Made by a program: the position numbers and the translations under genes
Source of the DNA: Bathynomus jamesi
Lineage: Eukaryota; Arthropoda; Malacostraca; Isopoda; Cirolanidae
DNA length: 64,000 nucleotides
NCBI GenBank assembly: GCA_023014485.1
Contig: JAJOZX010000196.1
Span: forward strand, 1,048,001-1,112,000
Direction of reading: 5' to 3'
Notes under the pieces: generated by a model
What the model was told of the DNA's origin: nothing
Database searches by the model: none
Seen by the model: only the letters and a program-made list of their open reading frames with translations
Shown here: piece by piece, positions 1-11,428 of the stretch
How the letters are laid out: every line of letters starts with the position of its first letter
Numbering within the stretch: position 1 is the first letter of the stretch

Positions 1-560
1 ATTACATACAGTAGATGAATTCAGTAAAAAATTACAAAAAAATATAAAAGACCTTATCAAAAGAGTTGGGGTTGTTTCAGTGAGAATGGCACTCGAAACA
101 TTGCGAAAGACATCGGTAACATGATGAAAGAAAATACCCTTCCCTCTTAATTTCTCATGCCATACCAAGTGGTTAACACGAAATGAATCAAAAGTTCATT
201 TTCCGACATGACGATAACGCAAAATGCAAACCAAACTTTTGTATGAACTAACTGAAACATAAAGAAGAATAAAATGCGCTGACCATTATGGAATGGCCTC
301 TACAGTGATCTGATCTGAATTTAATTAATTATTTATGGACATTGCTCACATCGAAGGAAAAGGACAATCCTAAAATGATAACAACCATACTTCTGTGGGA
401 AGTGATATAACAAAGTTGGAACATCACCCAAGATACTACCAATAAAATGGTTGAACCAGTACCACGAGTAGTGACTGTTGTACTGGCTACAAAAGGAGAC
501 ATACAAAATGATATACAGTAGCTTTCATTTATGGTCCAAGTTGAATTTTTTTTAACAATA
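1..560 (+). pseudogene. Tc1-like transposase remnant (C-terminal half)
   Basis: Conceptual translation across several stops gives the ending typical of Tc1 transposases. Around 290-350 there is a degraded W-P-x-Q-x-S-D-L-N-x-I-x-x-L-W block, followed by a charged tail ending near 530. The final catalytic glutamate of the usual D-L-N-P-I-E motif reads asparagine here, and an HDDNAKCK-like stretch near 205-230 marks the second aspartate. Stops and frame changes show it is dead. The 5' part lies beyond the window edge. Tc1 membership is from motif order only. Confidence 0.55.
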
Positions 561-1473
561 CTCATTTTCTTTTGTTATAATTATAAATTAATAAAGTTCA
601 ATCACGTTTTTTTCATGTCATTTCGTAGCTGTTACAAAAATTGTATCGCCCACGCTAGGTAGTGCGCGGACAAATATTTTTGTTCCCAACTAGCACTTCT
701 CAGCAGTTCTTCTGAAGACTATAACTTTTTCAGTTATAACTGATTATAACTGTAACTTTTTCAGTTTCAGCACGCACTTCACACAAAAAAGAGATTAAGA
801 GAAAGGACGTCATCGGGAATAATTTGACGTAAACATCGAACAAATTCGCTCACTACAAAAGAGTTTAGAGCATAGTTTATGCGTCCAAAAAGTTGTTCAG
901 CTGAGTAAGCCGTCCGTCCGCGTGCCGTGGGCGGAACTTATTCGTCAAGAATTCTAAGCTCCAGCCAGCGCCACGACTCATGTTGGCAGCACCAAAAACA
1001 AAATTTCGGCTATTTTAGTTTGTGTTGATTGTGGTAAAAAATAAAAAATATTTTTATGAATCAATCTAGAGAATCAGACCACGCTTGTACAAAGTTTTAT
1101 ACACTTTTGTGAAATCGAGAAAAAGTAAGTCAGTCCATAAATTTACAAAAATACTATAGCCAAAATAATTCTGAGTTTCACATCCAAAGGCAGTGAGACC
1201 AAATTTGTGAAGCTGCGCTTAAAATGTAAGTGGTTCGTGAGCTTAAATTAAAGTTAAGTTCTCACTGGTTTAAAAATTTCTGATTAATTTGTATTTAAAG
1301 TCATGAAAGTGACTCATGAGGGACTCTTGATAATTCATCTTTCATTTGTTAAAATTTAAAAATATCATTCTGTTTGTATAAATTAAAGTATTAATCCTTT
1401 AAAAGATATTATTCTATTCGTATAAATTAAAGTGTTAATCCGTTAAATTTTTAATATTTGTATAAATTGCTCA
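561..1473. other. non-coding stretch, upstream leader of the LINE
   Basis: No gene recognised. The last ~110 bases before the LINE start (about 1363-1470) hold two and a half imperfect copies of a ~43-bp unit (ATTCTRTTYGTATAAATTAAAG followed by TTAATCC-TTAAA). The leader boundary of the retrotransposon cannot be placed from one copy. Confidence 0.5.
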
Positions 1474-4400
1474 ATGCCCAGGAGATTGTCTGGCATCCTT
1501 TTTCTGATAAGCCTAACGACGGTTTCCAAAACTACTCTTCCAAAACTACTACTTTCCGAACTACTCTTACTCTCTGGCGACATTAAGACTAATCCAGGCC
1601 CCACTACAACTTACACATGTCACCATACACAAAGACATAAACACAATAGCACCATGAGACACATACAGAAGTATAATATTAACATATTACAGTACAACGT
1701 AGATGGCCTCACAAACAAAATCATGCAGCTTAAGGAATTCGTACACAAACAAAACATTCACATAGCACTTATACAAGAAACAAAACTAAAACGCACACAC
1801 AAAACACCCACCATCCCTGACTTCACGGCGATCCGTCAAGATCGTACTGGGGGTAACGGGGGTGGACTCATCACTTACATACGTAAAAGCATTAGCTACA
1901 CCGATGCTACCCAAAACATTACAAACACAATCCAAGCAGATAACACGATAGAAATACAGGCAGTTAACATTAAAACACGCGCAAAACACAACACCACACT
2001 AATCAACATTTACATCCCACCAGATAGTTCACCTCAGGTGCCAGCCAATTACAATCCACAGTTACACAATCTTGCCTCTCTCACTAATGTCATCTTAGGA
2101 GGAGACTTCAACGCCAAAGACACTAGTTGGTACCTGCACAACCAAAACAACACCAGAGGCGCCAACATAGCCACACAACTAAACAGCCTCTTCATTCTTA
2201 ACAATACAGAAGAACATACACACATACCACATCAAGCAGGATACTCAAACTCCTCCCCAGACATAACGTTCTGTTCCCCCTCACTAGCAACACATACACA
2301 ATGGAGAACAGAAAAACAACTGTCATCAGACCACCTGCCCATCATCATTACAACACATTCTACACTCTGCCCCAACAGCCTTAGGCACACTTACAGAAAT
2401 TACAAGAAAGCTGATTGGGAACAGTTCAAAATACAGACTGAGGAACAATTCACCACATTAAACAGCACACCCATCATAAATATCGAAACAACACTCAAGA
2501 CATTTAATCAGATTATCAATAATGCAAAGAAATACATACCCAAGGGCAACATTAGGAAATACAACCCAAATTACACTAGAGAAATAGCCCACCTCATAAA
2601 GCAACGTAACAACCTCAAATATAACAAACAAACACCACACACAGAAGCCATAAAACAGCAGATACAACAGCTCAACACAGAAATAAACAACAAACTCAAA
2701 GAAAAACAAACAGATACATACAGGCTATACAAGACTATAAACAGCATTACCCACTCTAACAGCGGCATTCACACCTCATACGCGGCTATCTGTCGCAGCC
2801 AAAATAATATCCCAACATACACACAACAAGCTAACATTCTAGTTAATCACTACGCAAAGATAAGTCACTTAAACAGAGAAAACAACCAGAAACACGCAGA
2901 CAGACAAACAGCCAGACAAAAGAAAACCTACAAACTCGACACGACCATTACACTCTTCAATACAGACCAGACCACCAAGATCATCAAAAACATTAAGAAT
3001 TCGAAGGCTACTGGACCAGACAACATATCTAACATACACCTTAAACACTTGGGCCCACAAGGAATACTAGCTCTCACAAATATCAGCACATATTCATACC
3101 AACACTGTATTATTCCTGACATATGGAAACAAGGTAAAATTATTACACTACTCAAACCAAACAAAAATCCAACAGAACCAGCTTCCTATAGACCCATTAC
3201 TTTACTATGCACACCTTCCAAAGTAACAGAAAGACTAATCTTACAAATCACCAACCCACACATACCACTATCGCCTACTCAACATGGATTCAGACCTCAC
3301 CACTCAACCACGACATTACTCACTAACCTCACGCAGCACATCATGGATGGCATCAACTCCAGAAGACCAGCTCAACGTACACTATTAGCAACAATAGACA
3401 TTAGTAAAGCATTTGATGCTATCCCACGCTTCCCTCTCATAAACAAAATACTCAACACAAACATGCACAATAACACCAAAAGGTGGCTGAGCAACTATCT
3501 CTCAGGAAGATACTCATATGTCACATTTAATGGCAAGTCATCCAAAAACAAGCTTTTTCCGAACGGGGTCCCTCAAGGCTCTGTTCTCTCACCAACAATC
3601 TTCAACTTATACATGCATGACATTCCAACACCCATAGATAACAAGTTTACCTTATCATCATATGCAGATGATATCACTCTAACATCCACCCACAACAACA
3701 TCGACACCGCTACAAATAACCTACAAACATACATAAACAGTATACAAGACTGGCTCACACACAATAGACTCAAAGTAGCGCCCACAAAATCAACCATCAC
3801 CTTGCTTACAAGCAACACAAAAGAACACCAGGTAATGCCACAGCTTACACTAAACAACATCAACATTCCACACACTCACAGAACCAAAATACTTGGTGTC
3901 ACATACAACACATCATTATCTTTTGCAAACCACATTCAGGACATTAAAACCAAATGTACGTCAAGACTTAACACGCTTAGGGTACTAACAGGCACAAACT
4001 TTGGACACCAGCAGGAAACAACATCACTCATATACCAACAATATATTCGCTCAGTTATGGACTATGCTAGCCCATGCTGGGCACCCATTATCTCAAACAC
4101 ACACATAAACACCTTACAAACAATACAAAACAACGCACTTCGTATCATTACAGGATGCACTCAAACAACACCAATAGAACACCTGCACACAGAAACAAAA
4201 ATACTAAAAGTTAGGGAACATTTAGACATAAGGGGAACACAATTCATGGCAGCAGCGACAACTAACCCACGACACCCTTGCCACTACATGTACAATCATG
4301 CACCAACACCTCGCACCATTAAGGTAACACCAGAGAGACATTATAACCAAATACTCCATTCCATACCACGCCCCACAGACATCACACAGTACAGAAAACA

Positions 4401-4782
4401 CATACACACACACCTAACCCACAAAGCACTGACACGACTCGGTCCGAATGCGGTCCTAGGTGCGAAGCCGCCACCCATTAAGAGGTCAGAGATCAGCCTG
4501 GGCAGATCGGATCGAGTTAACTTAGCACGATTCCGATGTGGACATCACCCCAACTTACTAACATATAAACACAGACTAGACAACTCCATAGACGACACCT
4601 GCCACCTGTGCCAAGACACACCACAAACAATTGAACACATTATGACGGACTGTACCGCTCTAGCACAACAACGAACACAACACAACATCACTAGTGCGCT
4701 GAACCTCTGGTCCACTCCAGAGAGGGCGATCGGTTACCTGCGTGCCGCCGGCTTGCTCGATCAGGGTGGGCTGATCGGCTAA
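1474..4782 (+). CDS. intact LINE polyprotein: 2A-like leader, EEP endonuclease, reverse transcriptase, zinc knuckle
   Basis: Uninterrupted 1,102-codon ORF of a single-ORF non-LTR retrotransposon, jockey-superfamily-like. Residues 5-17 are hydrophobic. Residues 35-43 read GDIKTNPGP, a 2A-like NPGP motif with K where the usual consensus has E. The exonuclease-endonuclease-phosphatase domain follows (N75 in NVDGL, E102 in QETK, GGDFNA at 209-214, SDH at 285-287). The RT domain has DISKAFD from 642, a VPQGSVLSP block, and YADD at 730-733. The C-terminus has a CxxC...H...C zinc-knuckle-like motif after a CGHHP block. The first ATG is chosen because it keeps the 2A motif and hydrophobic leader; no ORF1 is seen upstream. 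All catalytic residues are present and there are no stops, so the copy may be young. Clade assignment is tentative. Confidence 0.9.
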   Translation: MPRRLSGILFLISLTTVSKTTLPKLLLSELLLLSGDIKTNPGPTTTYTCHHTQRHKHNSTMRHIQKYNINILQYNVDGLTNKIMQLKEFVHKQNIHIALIQETKLKRTHKTPTIPDFTAIRQDRTGGNGGGLITYIRKSISYTDATQNITNTIQADNTIEIQAVNIKTRAKHNTTLINIYIPPDSSPQVPANYNPQLHNLASLTNVILGGDFNAKDTSWYLHNQNNTRGANIATQLNSLFILNNTEEHTHIPHQAGYSNSSPDITFCSPSLATHTQWRTEKQLSSDHLPIIITTHSTLCPNSLRHTYRNYKKADWEQFKIQTEEQFTTLNSTPIINIETTLKTFNQIINNAKKYIPKGNIRKYNPNYTREIAHLIKQRNNLKYNKQTPHTEAIKQQIQQLNTEINNKLKEKQTDTYRLYKTINSITHSNSGIHTSYAAICRSQNNIPTYTQQANILVNHYAKISHLNRENNQKHADRQTARQKKTYKLDTTITLFNTDQTTKIIKNIKNSKATGPDNISNIHLKHLGPQGILALTNISTYSYQHCIIPDIWKQGKIITLLKPNKNPTEPASYRPITLLCTPSKVTERLILQITNPHIPLSPTQHGFRPHHSTTTLLTNLTQHIMDGINSRRPAQRTLLATIDISKAFDAIPRFPLINKILNTNMHNNTKRWLSNYLSGRYSYVTFNGKSSKNKLFPNGVPQGSVLSPTIFNLYMHDIPTPIDNKFTLSSYADDITLTSTHNNIDTATNNLQTYINSIQDWLTHNRLKVAPTKSTITLLTSNTKEHQVMPQLTLNNINIPHTHRTKILGVTYNTSLSFANHIQDIKTKCTSRLNTLRVLTGTNFGHQQETTSLIYQQYIRSVMDYASPCWAPIISNTHINTLQTIQNNALRIITGCTQTTPIEHLHTETKILKVREHLDIRGTQFMAAATTNPRHPCHYMYNHAPTPRTIKVTPERHYNQILHSIPRPTDITQYRKHIHTHLTHKALTRLGPNAVLGAKPPPIKRSEISLGRSDRVNLARFRCGHHPNLLTYKHRLDNSIDDTCHLCQDTPQTIEHIMTDCTALAQQRTQHNITSALNLWSTPERAIGYLRAAGLLDQGGLIG

Positions 4783-4800
4783 ACAACAACAACAACAACC
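4783..4800 (+). repeat. AAC-rich 3' tail of the LINE
   Basis: The stop codon is followed at once by (AAC)n. The minus-strand copy ending near 11,612 has the same tail, so this is the element's 3' terminus rather than genomic microsatellite. Confidence 0.7.
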
Positions 4801-4894
4801 ACATCTATAATCTTAAAAAGAGACTCCTAAATTCTAAATGTTCTTTTCGGCTAATATAAATCACATAAAGGAGTTAAGTGTAGAACCAAAATTA

Positions 4895-6271
4895 CGAGGG
4901 TCACTGAATATATTTTGCCCCACTTTTTTTTTCTTTCCAAGTTTCCTTGTAAGTTCCAGAAATTTTGTACACAAGTAGTTACATAACTTTTTTACAAGTT
5001 TTTATTTTTTCACATAGTCTCCATCCTTTTCTACGGCTTTCTTCCACCTCGAAAGAAGGGCCTTTATTCCTTGCTGGTAAAAGTCCACTGGGCTCCGCTG
5101 GAGCCACCTCTTAACAACCTCAACAATCTCATCGTCATTCTGAAACTTTCTTCCACGAATAACATCCTTCATTGGCCCAAACAAATTGGAAGTTTGAAGG
5201 TGCCAGATCCGGGCTGTATGGAGGGTGGGGTAACAGAGTGAAGCGCATTTTTGTGATGGCCTCTCTTGTTTGCAAACTTTTGTGTGGTCTTGCGTTATCG
5301 TGCAAAAGAAGGACGTCTTCCAGTTTTCTCTTCGGTCGAACTCGATTTATACTCTGGAGTGTGTGTAGGGTAGCAATATATGCCTCTGAGTTGATTGTTT
5401 GTCCTTTCTTCATAATGTCCACCAGAATTACTCCTTTCATGTCACAGAAGATGGTGGCCATAACCTTTCCCGCAGATTGAACCATTTTGAACTTTTTCTT
5501 GTGTGGGGAGTCTGCGTGATGCCACTCCATGGATTGGCGTTTTGTTTCAGGTTCAAAGTGGTGTACCCAAGTCTCATTCCCATTCACAATTCTTGAAAGG
5601 AAGTCATCCCCTTCTGTTTCGTATCGGACCAACGACTCGGAAGCAATTTCTTTTCTTTGGGCTTTGTGATCTTCAGTCAGTTCGCGAGGAACAAACCGTA
5701 AACACACTTTTGAGTATCCCAGTTGCTGAATTATCGTATTCACACTTCCTTCACTAATTCCTAGCTCCAGTGATAGCTCCTTGTATGTGACGCGCCGATT
5801 TGATCGAATGATGCTGTTAGCACGTTGCACAGTGTGAGATGTCACAGCCGATGCCGGGCGACTGCTGCGTGGCTCATCATCGAGGCTGGCTCTCCCTCTC
5901 TCCGATGATCTCACACGCTTAGACCAGCGTCAAACTGTGCTTCGATCCACAACAGCATCTCCGTAAACGTTTTGTAGACGTTTGTGAATATTTCCAACTG
6001 TTTCCTTCTCTGCGGTTAAGAACTCGATAACAGCTCTCTGTTTAGGACGCACATCACTGTCAGACACCATTTTCGAAACTACGTTAACCATCGGTTTTAT
6101 ACAAGGGCGTTTAAAAGCGGTTTTATACAAGGAGGGAAGGTTCAAACTGGAAAAATCCGGTTATGTAAAGCGCAGAAAGTTCCAACTTACGGCCCAAAAG
6201 ACATTTCAGCCCTATGGCCTATTATTTAGCTAAGAAAAAAGGGTGGGGCAAAATATATTGAGTGCCCCTAG
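4895..6271 (-). mobile_element. mariner transposon copy 1 with terminal inverted repeats
   Basis: Terminal inverted repeats of about 30 bp begin CNAGGGKCACTSAATATATT at each end. TA dinucleotides at 4893-4894 and 6272-6273 fit the mariner target duplication. The element is about 1.38 kb, the normal size for the family, and carries one transposase gene on the minus strand. A second copy of the same family lies at 60,229-61,580. Confidence 0.9.
5002..6070 (-). pseudogene. mariner DD34D transposase, inactivated
   Basis: Starts MVSDSDVR at 6070, the family start, with N-terminal paired helix-turn-helix regions and then a DD34D catalytic core. Defects visible: an in-frame TGA at 5930-5932 (after RSTV); a 1-nt insertion near 5175 that shifts the last ~60 codons; NGNETW where the family has GDETW (first Asp to Asn); and SPDLAPSN where the family has SPDLAPSD (third Asp to Asn). 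The second Asp in LLHDNARPH is retained. Two catalytic residues are lost, so even a repaired frame would not be active. Confidence 0.9.
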
Positions 6272-6273
6272 TA

Positions 6274-7105
6274 CATAATTCTTTTGCTAATATCATTATT
6301 AGACTAGGACTTTGCAACTTTAATAATCTTTTGTAAACGTGATACCACGGGATTCCTCCAGGGAAAACACGTTCAGAGGAGCAGTCGAAGCCTCACCCCT
6401 CTGAGGAGTGCGTGCCTCGCCCTTTGGGCAGCCAGTTCTTTGTTCGTTAATAACTCTCTAAGCAAGTGTAGTGTTGAGGATTTGATTTTCTAATTACTCT
6501 GCATAAAGACTGAAAAAGGTAACACTTCATCTTTATCCTTCCATGTGAGATGTATAAACATTCCATTCTCTCAACGGATTGAGGGAGAGGACGCCATTGA
6601 CCGAAGGATAACATTGTCGTAACTCGCAGTCAGATTAAGTACGTTTGAAAAGAAGAACCGAAGACGTCAACAGTATAACCTTCATTGTCGTTGCAAGGAA
6701 GCGACATACTGGGAATACCTTAAACTTGAGAGATGGTGTAACGAAGAATAACATTTTTCCGACATTGACGCCCTTACCAGGATTGTAACATCATCATCTT
6801 CCGACACACAAACTTGTGGCGCATCTTTTTCTTGAAGAATCATTCACCAAGACTGATAATAACTGGGGGTATCTGCTACAAACTAACGAAATTTGCAATC
6901 AATTGAATACGGATATGGATGTTCTTTGGACTAGACCAACACAGAGCAATGTTACTTTCAGTGGTGACGAACCACGTACGAAAGCCTCGTCAGTACTTTG
7001 ACCTTCTCTTTGCTTGACAATGCTGCTGCGAGCTGTTCGTACCCCGAAATGGGCGTATGGGTGAAATAGTGCTCTGTGTAAAAGATGTTTAATTCTTCAT
7101 ACTTT
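6274..7105. other. stretch without recognised gene
   Basis: A short open frame near 6816-7001 has no recognisable motif. No repeat or RNA signal is evident to me. Confidence 0.4.
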
Positions 7106-7122
7106 CATTTAAGCTATTAATG

Positions 7123-7166
<44 letters not shown>

Positions 7167-7180
7167 TATATATATATGGG
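7106..7180. repeat. TA microsatellite
   Basis: Runs of TA between about 7127 and 7177 adjoin a foldback repeat. Very similar TA runs flank other copies of that repeat, so they may be part of its preferred insertion site. Confidence 0.8.
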
Positions 7181-7568
7181 ATTGAACTCAGAATGGTCTC
7201 CTGAGGTTTTTTCATGATACACACAGACCGTGCATGGAACAAGGAACTCTTCTGGGAAAATTAAATCGACTATAGTCCGAATAAGTAATGGTAAATGACA
7301 AACACTATAGTTTTTCTTTTTCATGAATAGTGTAGCTGTCCCCTAGATCCTGTCCCAAATCTGGATCCTATCTGCTTTGCAGATAGCTGGTGAGGGAAGC
7401 TATATTTTTGGGACCTCTTTGCGTCACCTGTTGCCTACGTCGGGCTAACCTTATGAAAAAGAAAAAAACATAGTGTTTGTCATTTACCATTTCTTATTCG
7501 GACTATAGTAGATTTAATTTTCCCAGAAGAGTTCCTTGTTCCATGCACGGTCTGTGTGTATCATATAT
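7181..7568. mobile_element. foldback repeat family F1, copy A
   Basis: Two inverted arms of about 115-130 bp (about 7205-7325 and 7452-7568) share the blocks CACAGACCGTGCATGGAAC and ACTATAGTCCGAATAAGTAA. They enclose a ~125-bp centre that contains its own hairpin (ATCTGCTTTGCAGAT). No coding capacity. Copies recur at 7569-7690 (one arm), 10,645-11,048 and 24,390-24,480. Flanking AT-repeats obscure the target duplication. Confidence 0.75.
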
Positions 7569-7690
7569 ATATATATGCTACACACAGACCGTACATGAAA
7601 CAAAGAACTCTTCTGGGATAATTAATCCGCTATAGTCTAAATAAGTAATGGTAAATGGCAAATACTAAAGTTTTTCTTTTTCATGATGGA
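7569..7690. mobile_element. foldback repeat family F1, single-arm copy B
   Basis: One diverged arm, abutting copy A and ending in CTTTTTCATGA just before the decayed DD37E transposase. Probably a truncated copy. Confidence 0.6.
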
Positions 7691-8480
7691 AGCCCAACGT
7701 GGGCTCTGTTACGTTCAGATCAGGAGAATTTCCTGGCTAATGAGGCCGATCAAAGAAATCAATCCTAGAATTTCTCAGAAGTTGTTGGATGGCATTTGCA
7801 CGGTGTCATGAGGCACTATCATAAAGATAAACCACTTCTGAGGTGTCTATTACATTTTGTGGATCCGAAAGAAATGGAATGACATTTTCTGTAAGAATAG
7901 TCTGCCGATAATAATACAACATGTGCCATCCCATGAAACGCTTTGTTTGATCACCCACATCATTTTGACAGCAGTGAAGCAAATGAATATTCCAATGCAA
8001 CGAGTGAATATCTAAGAAAAGTGACGACACACACTGTCATTTTGATAATTTGGCTGACGGATGAAGAATTCATCACTTGGTGCCAATGCTTGCTGGGGAT
8101 ATCATTGGTTTTGTGATCACATGGAGGGGCTTCATTGCTTGCTGTGTAGGATATCGATGAATCGTTGACCAATCAACAGTCTCCTTTCGCCTCTCCAAGA
8201 TGATTTTGCAACTCGAGTGCAGCTTCTTCGCCTTCTGCTACTTCTTTCAGTTGCAATGTCTTTGCTCTCCTGCGACAGTTTTTCCGGCCTGCATTTACCA
8301 AATTTTGTAAAACACGAGTCATATCCTTTCTTCCAAATGTCAGTCACCCAACTTTTACTACAATGAAGTTTTTGGGCGACCCACTTCTGAATGGGTCGGA
8401 AGTGATTTAAAATTACAAAGAAATTATCAATCAAAACATGTGTAACACATCTACTTTCACAGTACAGCAAAGTTTGCACC
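7691..8480 (-). pseudogene. IS630-Tc1-mariner transposase relic, DD37E type
   Basis: On the minus strand the N-terminal part (about 8132-8479) has a helix-turn-helix look (KWVAQKLHCSKSWVTDIWKKG). Farther on there are YDSAS-x-HRANAIQQLL near 7800 and NSPDLNVTE near 7720. Counting from the Asp of DSAS to the Glu of LNVTE gives 37 intervening residues, the DD37E spacing. At least two in-frame stops (after DSAS and RPH) and frame changes around 8000-8170 show it is dead. Confidence 0.65.
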
Positions 8481-8639
8481 CCTCATAGCAAAAGGTTATT
8501 GCACAACTCCGTAGGGGGAAGAAACACTCTAAAGACTGTAAGGTGCCAAGTGTATGATGATTCTTTACGACCGAACATGTACCATGGACTTGCGCAGTTT
8601 GTGAAACACGGTCGAAGGCATAGGCGTAGGAGGCGGGGG
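8481..8639. other. spacer between two decayed elements
   Basis: No feature recognised. Confidence 0.3.
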
Positions 8640-9486
8640 GTTAGGGCGGTCAATTGACCCCCTCCCCAAGTTCAGCCCGACTGAATTTTTTCATCAAGAT
8701 TCAAACGACTTGGAGGCCACTGCCACCAAACCACACAAGAGAGTCGAGAACAGGCAGAAGAAGCGTCCTTCTCCTGATGTGGCATCAGCCCTGGACCAAA
8801 CAAAGTTGTCCGACGGCAAGCAAACTACATAATCACCACAATTTGTGGTCATGACATTGGGGAGCTATACCTCTTGGTTAACTCGGTGAGACGAGCGAGG
8901 GCGATGAACCGAGAATCGAAGGCGGACGAGGTGAAGAGTAACCATGACAACGAGAACTCCCCTCCTTGTCCAATAAGATGGGAAACTTCTGCCTTCCGTC
9001 ACTGGGTTAACAACGGATAAAGTGGACAGACTCGCAATCTTGGTCTCTAGCGTCAAAATTGAAAAACTTTTTGGCGTTCCGAAACTGGCTTCTATAACGG
9101 GAATGACGATATCTGCAGCAGTGGTACAAGCTCTTTCAGAGGGGAATCTGTCAGACAAAATCATTGGCATGTGCTTCGATACCACATAGAACTGATTGAG
9201 AGGAACTTTTTTGAAGTTGGGGAAGAACCTACTGTACCTTGTCTGTCGCCATCACGTGCACGAAATTATCATCACTGATGTGTTCAAGATGATGTTTGGC
9301 CCATCCACTAGATCTTACATTCTCTCTTCATACGATTCAGGGAGCGATGAGGTTTCATCGATTGGTCAGACCCTCTTCAGGTGGTTCAAGACTATCGTGA
9401 AAGGCTACACAGATGGGCGCCGCCGAAGCCAGGCAACAATGATCAACTGTCAGCATGTTGTAAGACTCTCCCCTTTAAGGGGATAA
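8640..9486 (+). pseudogene. decayed ORF of a multicopy invertebrate family (DGK / FDTT / CRHH motifs)
   Basis: The translated pieces DGKLLPSVTG, VDRLAILVSS, MCFDTT, KNLLYLVCRHHVHEII and TLFRWF occur in one order over about 8,960-9,480. I recognise them from an uncharacterised protein family with many copies in invertebrate genomes. Two stops sit just after FDTT (positions 9187-9195), where the family has a conserved S-N-T-G run, so this copy is broken. The part before 8,960 is shifted between frames. Function unknown; the copy number suggests a mobile element. Confidence 0.55.
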
Positions 9487-9489
9487 TAC

Positions 9490-10152
9490 CTACCCTTTAG
9501 TAGGGGGACCTGGGAGCCAGAGCGCGTGGCTGGGGCCCTCAGTGCAATATAGGAAAACTTCAAGAACATTTAGCGACCCCAAACTTTTATGGAATGAGCT
9601 TAAGTTTCGTATGGAGAGTTTTTCCCTAAAGATAATTTAATGCCGAGTGAGCACGTGAGCATTTTTGGAAAAACGTTTTTTTGAACCACCCTAATATATG
9701 AACTTTGACGCAACTTTCGCTGTTTTTCATATATTTACCAAATCAGGAGCATTGTTGCTATATTTCACTGAAACTGTATTATTTATGTTTCATTTCCGAT
9801 AATGAAAATTATAAGAACTAGCAAAAATACTTGTCCTACGGGCGGGATAATCTTTAAGCGAGTTAGTTTAACATTTATAATTAGCTCACGTATCACTTAA
9901 ACTTTAAATGCAGCTGCACAGATTTTATTTGAAGCTCACGAAGCACTTAAATTTCAAATACAACTTGCCACATTTTGTTTTTACCTATCATGCCTTTTGA
10001 TACATAGCTAAAACTTTTGATGACCACAGTCTTTTCTAAATTTATTCACCAACTTGATTATCTTTATTCCACGAAAGTGTATGAAACTCTGTAAAAGCGT
10101 GTTCGAACTTGGTTAATTTTAAGAAAATTTTAGAAGTTCAAAATCTCGAAAT
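9490..10152. other. stretch without recognised gene
   Basis: No convincing coding sequence or repeat structure. Confidence 0.4.
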
Positions 10153-10400
10153 TTAAGTGCTTCGGATTTTAGCATATACATATTTTTGGGGGATAAATTG
10201 GGGTAAATTTTTTTTGGGACACTCGATCTGAAAAAAAGTTGCGAGAAACACTCTAGGATTCCACAGGGTGTTGTTACCAAGTTTTATGAAAATCGGTCCA
10301 GCCATTTGGACCTGAAAACACAGACAGACAGACAAACAGACAGACAGACTGATAGACTGACAGACGGACATGCGGTGAATTATGGTATGATACCAATAAA
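10153..10400 (-). repeat. dispersed repeat tail with (CAGA)n
   Basis: The segment with AAAATCGGTCCAGCCATTTGG leading into CAGA repeats at about 10,318-10,350 resembles the 3' ends of RTE/SINE-type repeats common in invertebrates. No coding part is present. Family assignment is a guess. Confidence 0.4.
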
Positions 10401-10644
10401 TACATGATGAACGTTTTGCTGTAAAAAATATTGGCATAACTTTCCTTATAAATAGTTTAGATATTAAATGCAATGTTTTTCCAGAAAATGTCCAATTCTG
10501 GAGCTGGGGAGAGATGGGCTTCACTATGAACGTGATGTAGATTATCTTTATTTTTTATAATAGGCAACGTGACGTGGATTACCTTTGTTTTTATAATAGA
10601 AAACGTGAAAGCATATATTTATTTATTGTGAAGCCATAACCATA

Positions 10645-11048
10645 TATGAGTATGATACACACAGACAGACCGCGCGTGGAACAAGGAACTCTTCTGGGAA
10701 AATCCAATCCACTATAGTCCGAATAAGTAATGGTAAATGACAAACACTATAGTTTTTTTCCTTTTTCATGGTGTTAGCCCTGGATCCTGTCCCAAAGCTG
10801 GATCTTGTCTGCTTTGCAGATAGCTGGTGAGGGAAGCTATATTTTAGGGACCTCTTTGCGAGTGACCCGTTGCCCACGTCGAGCTAACATCATGAAAAAG
10901 GAAAAAACTATAGTGTTTGTCATCTACTATTACTTATTCGGACTATAGTGGATTGGATTTTCCCAGAAGAATTCCTTGTTGCATGCACGGTCTGTGTGTA
11001 TCATAGATAGCCTCAAAGAACCGTTCTGAGTTCATTCCCATATATGAG
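10645..11048. mobile_element. foldback repeat family F1, copy C
   Basis: Both arms (about 10,650-10,770 and 10,890-11,010) and the small central hairpin match copy A closely. The outer flanks again read as a degenerate inverted ATATATGGG / CCCATATAT. Confidence 0.75.
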
Positions 11049-11390
11049 TATATCATTCCCTTTTTATTATGTAGCAATTGGAATGCTTTTTATTTTTTGT
11101 TGAAACAAACGTCTCTCAGAGTAGCAGCGTATTCAGTCCATAATCATAAAAAGTGAAAGCATGACATAAAGCTGTTTTCTAACCAATTGTACTTTTTAAA
11201 TGTTTAAAGTATTTTTCCTTGAGTTTATCTGGGAAATTTTTATTTTCTGCAACTTCTCAGATAATACTTACAGTATAGCTACCAGAAAAAATGCGTACAC
11301 TCGAACATTTTAATCAAACACGAACTTCACAAATATTGGATAATTTTTTGTTAACAAATTTTTTTGAAAGTATAACTGTAGTCTTATATA

Positions 11391-11428
11391 ATTACCAAGT
11401 CTTCTCATAAAATCTCATTTCATTCATA
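11391..11428. repeat. left member of a ~40-bp inverted repeat around LINE copy 2
   Basis: AATTACCAAGTCTTCTCAT here is the reverse complement of the sequence at 14,343-14,374, just outside the other end of LINE copy 2. It may be the end of a host element into which the LINE jumped. Confidence 0.45.

Noticed and set aside
1786..4413. Minus-strand open frames inside the intact LINE
   Set aside because: Antisense to a clearly coding, motif-rich frame; no motifs of their own.
5172..5757. Plus-strand open frames across the mariner
   Set aside because: They are antisense shadows of the minus-strand transposase and recur at the same place in the second copy.
6816..7001. Small protein gene
   Set aside because: No motif, no splice or repeat context; likely chance open frame.
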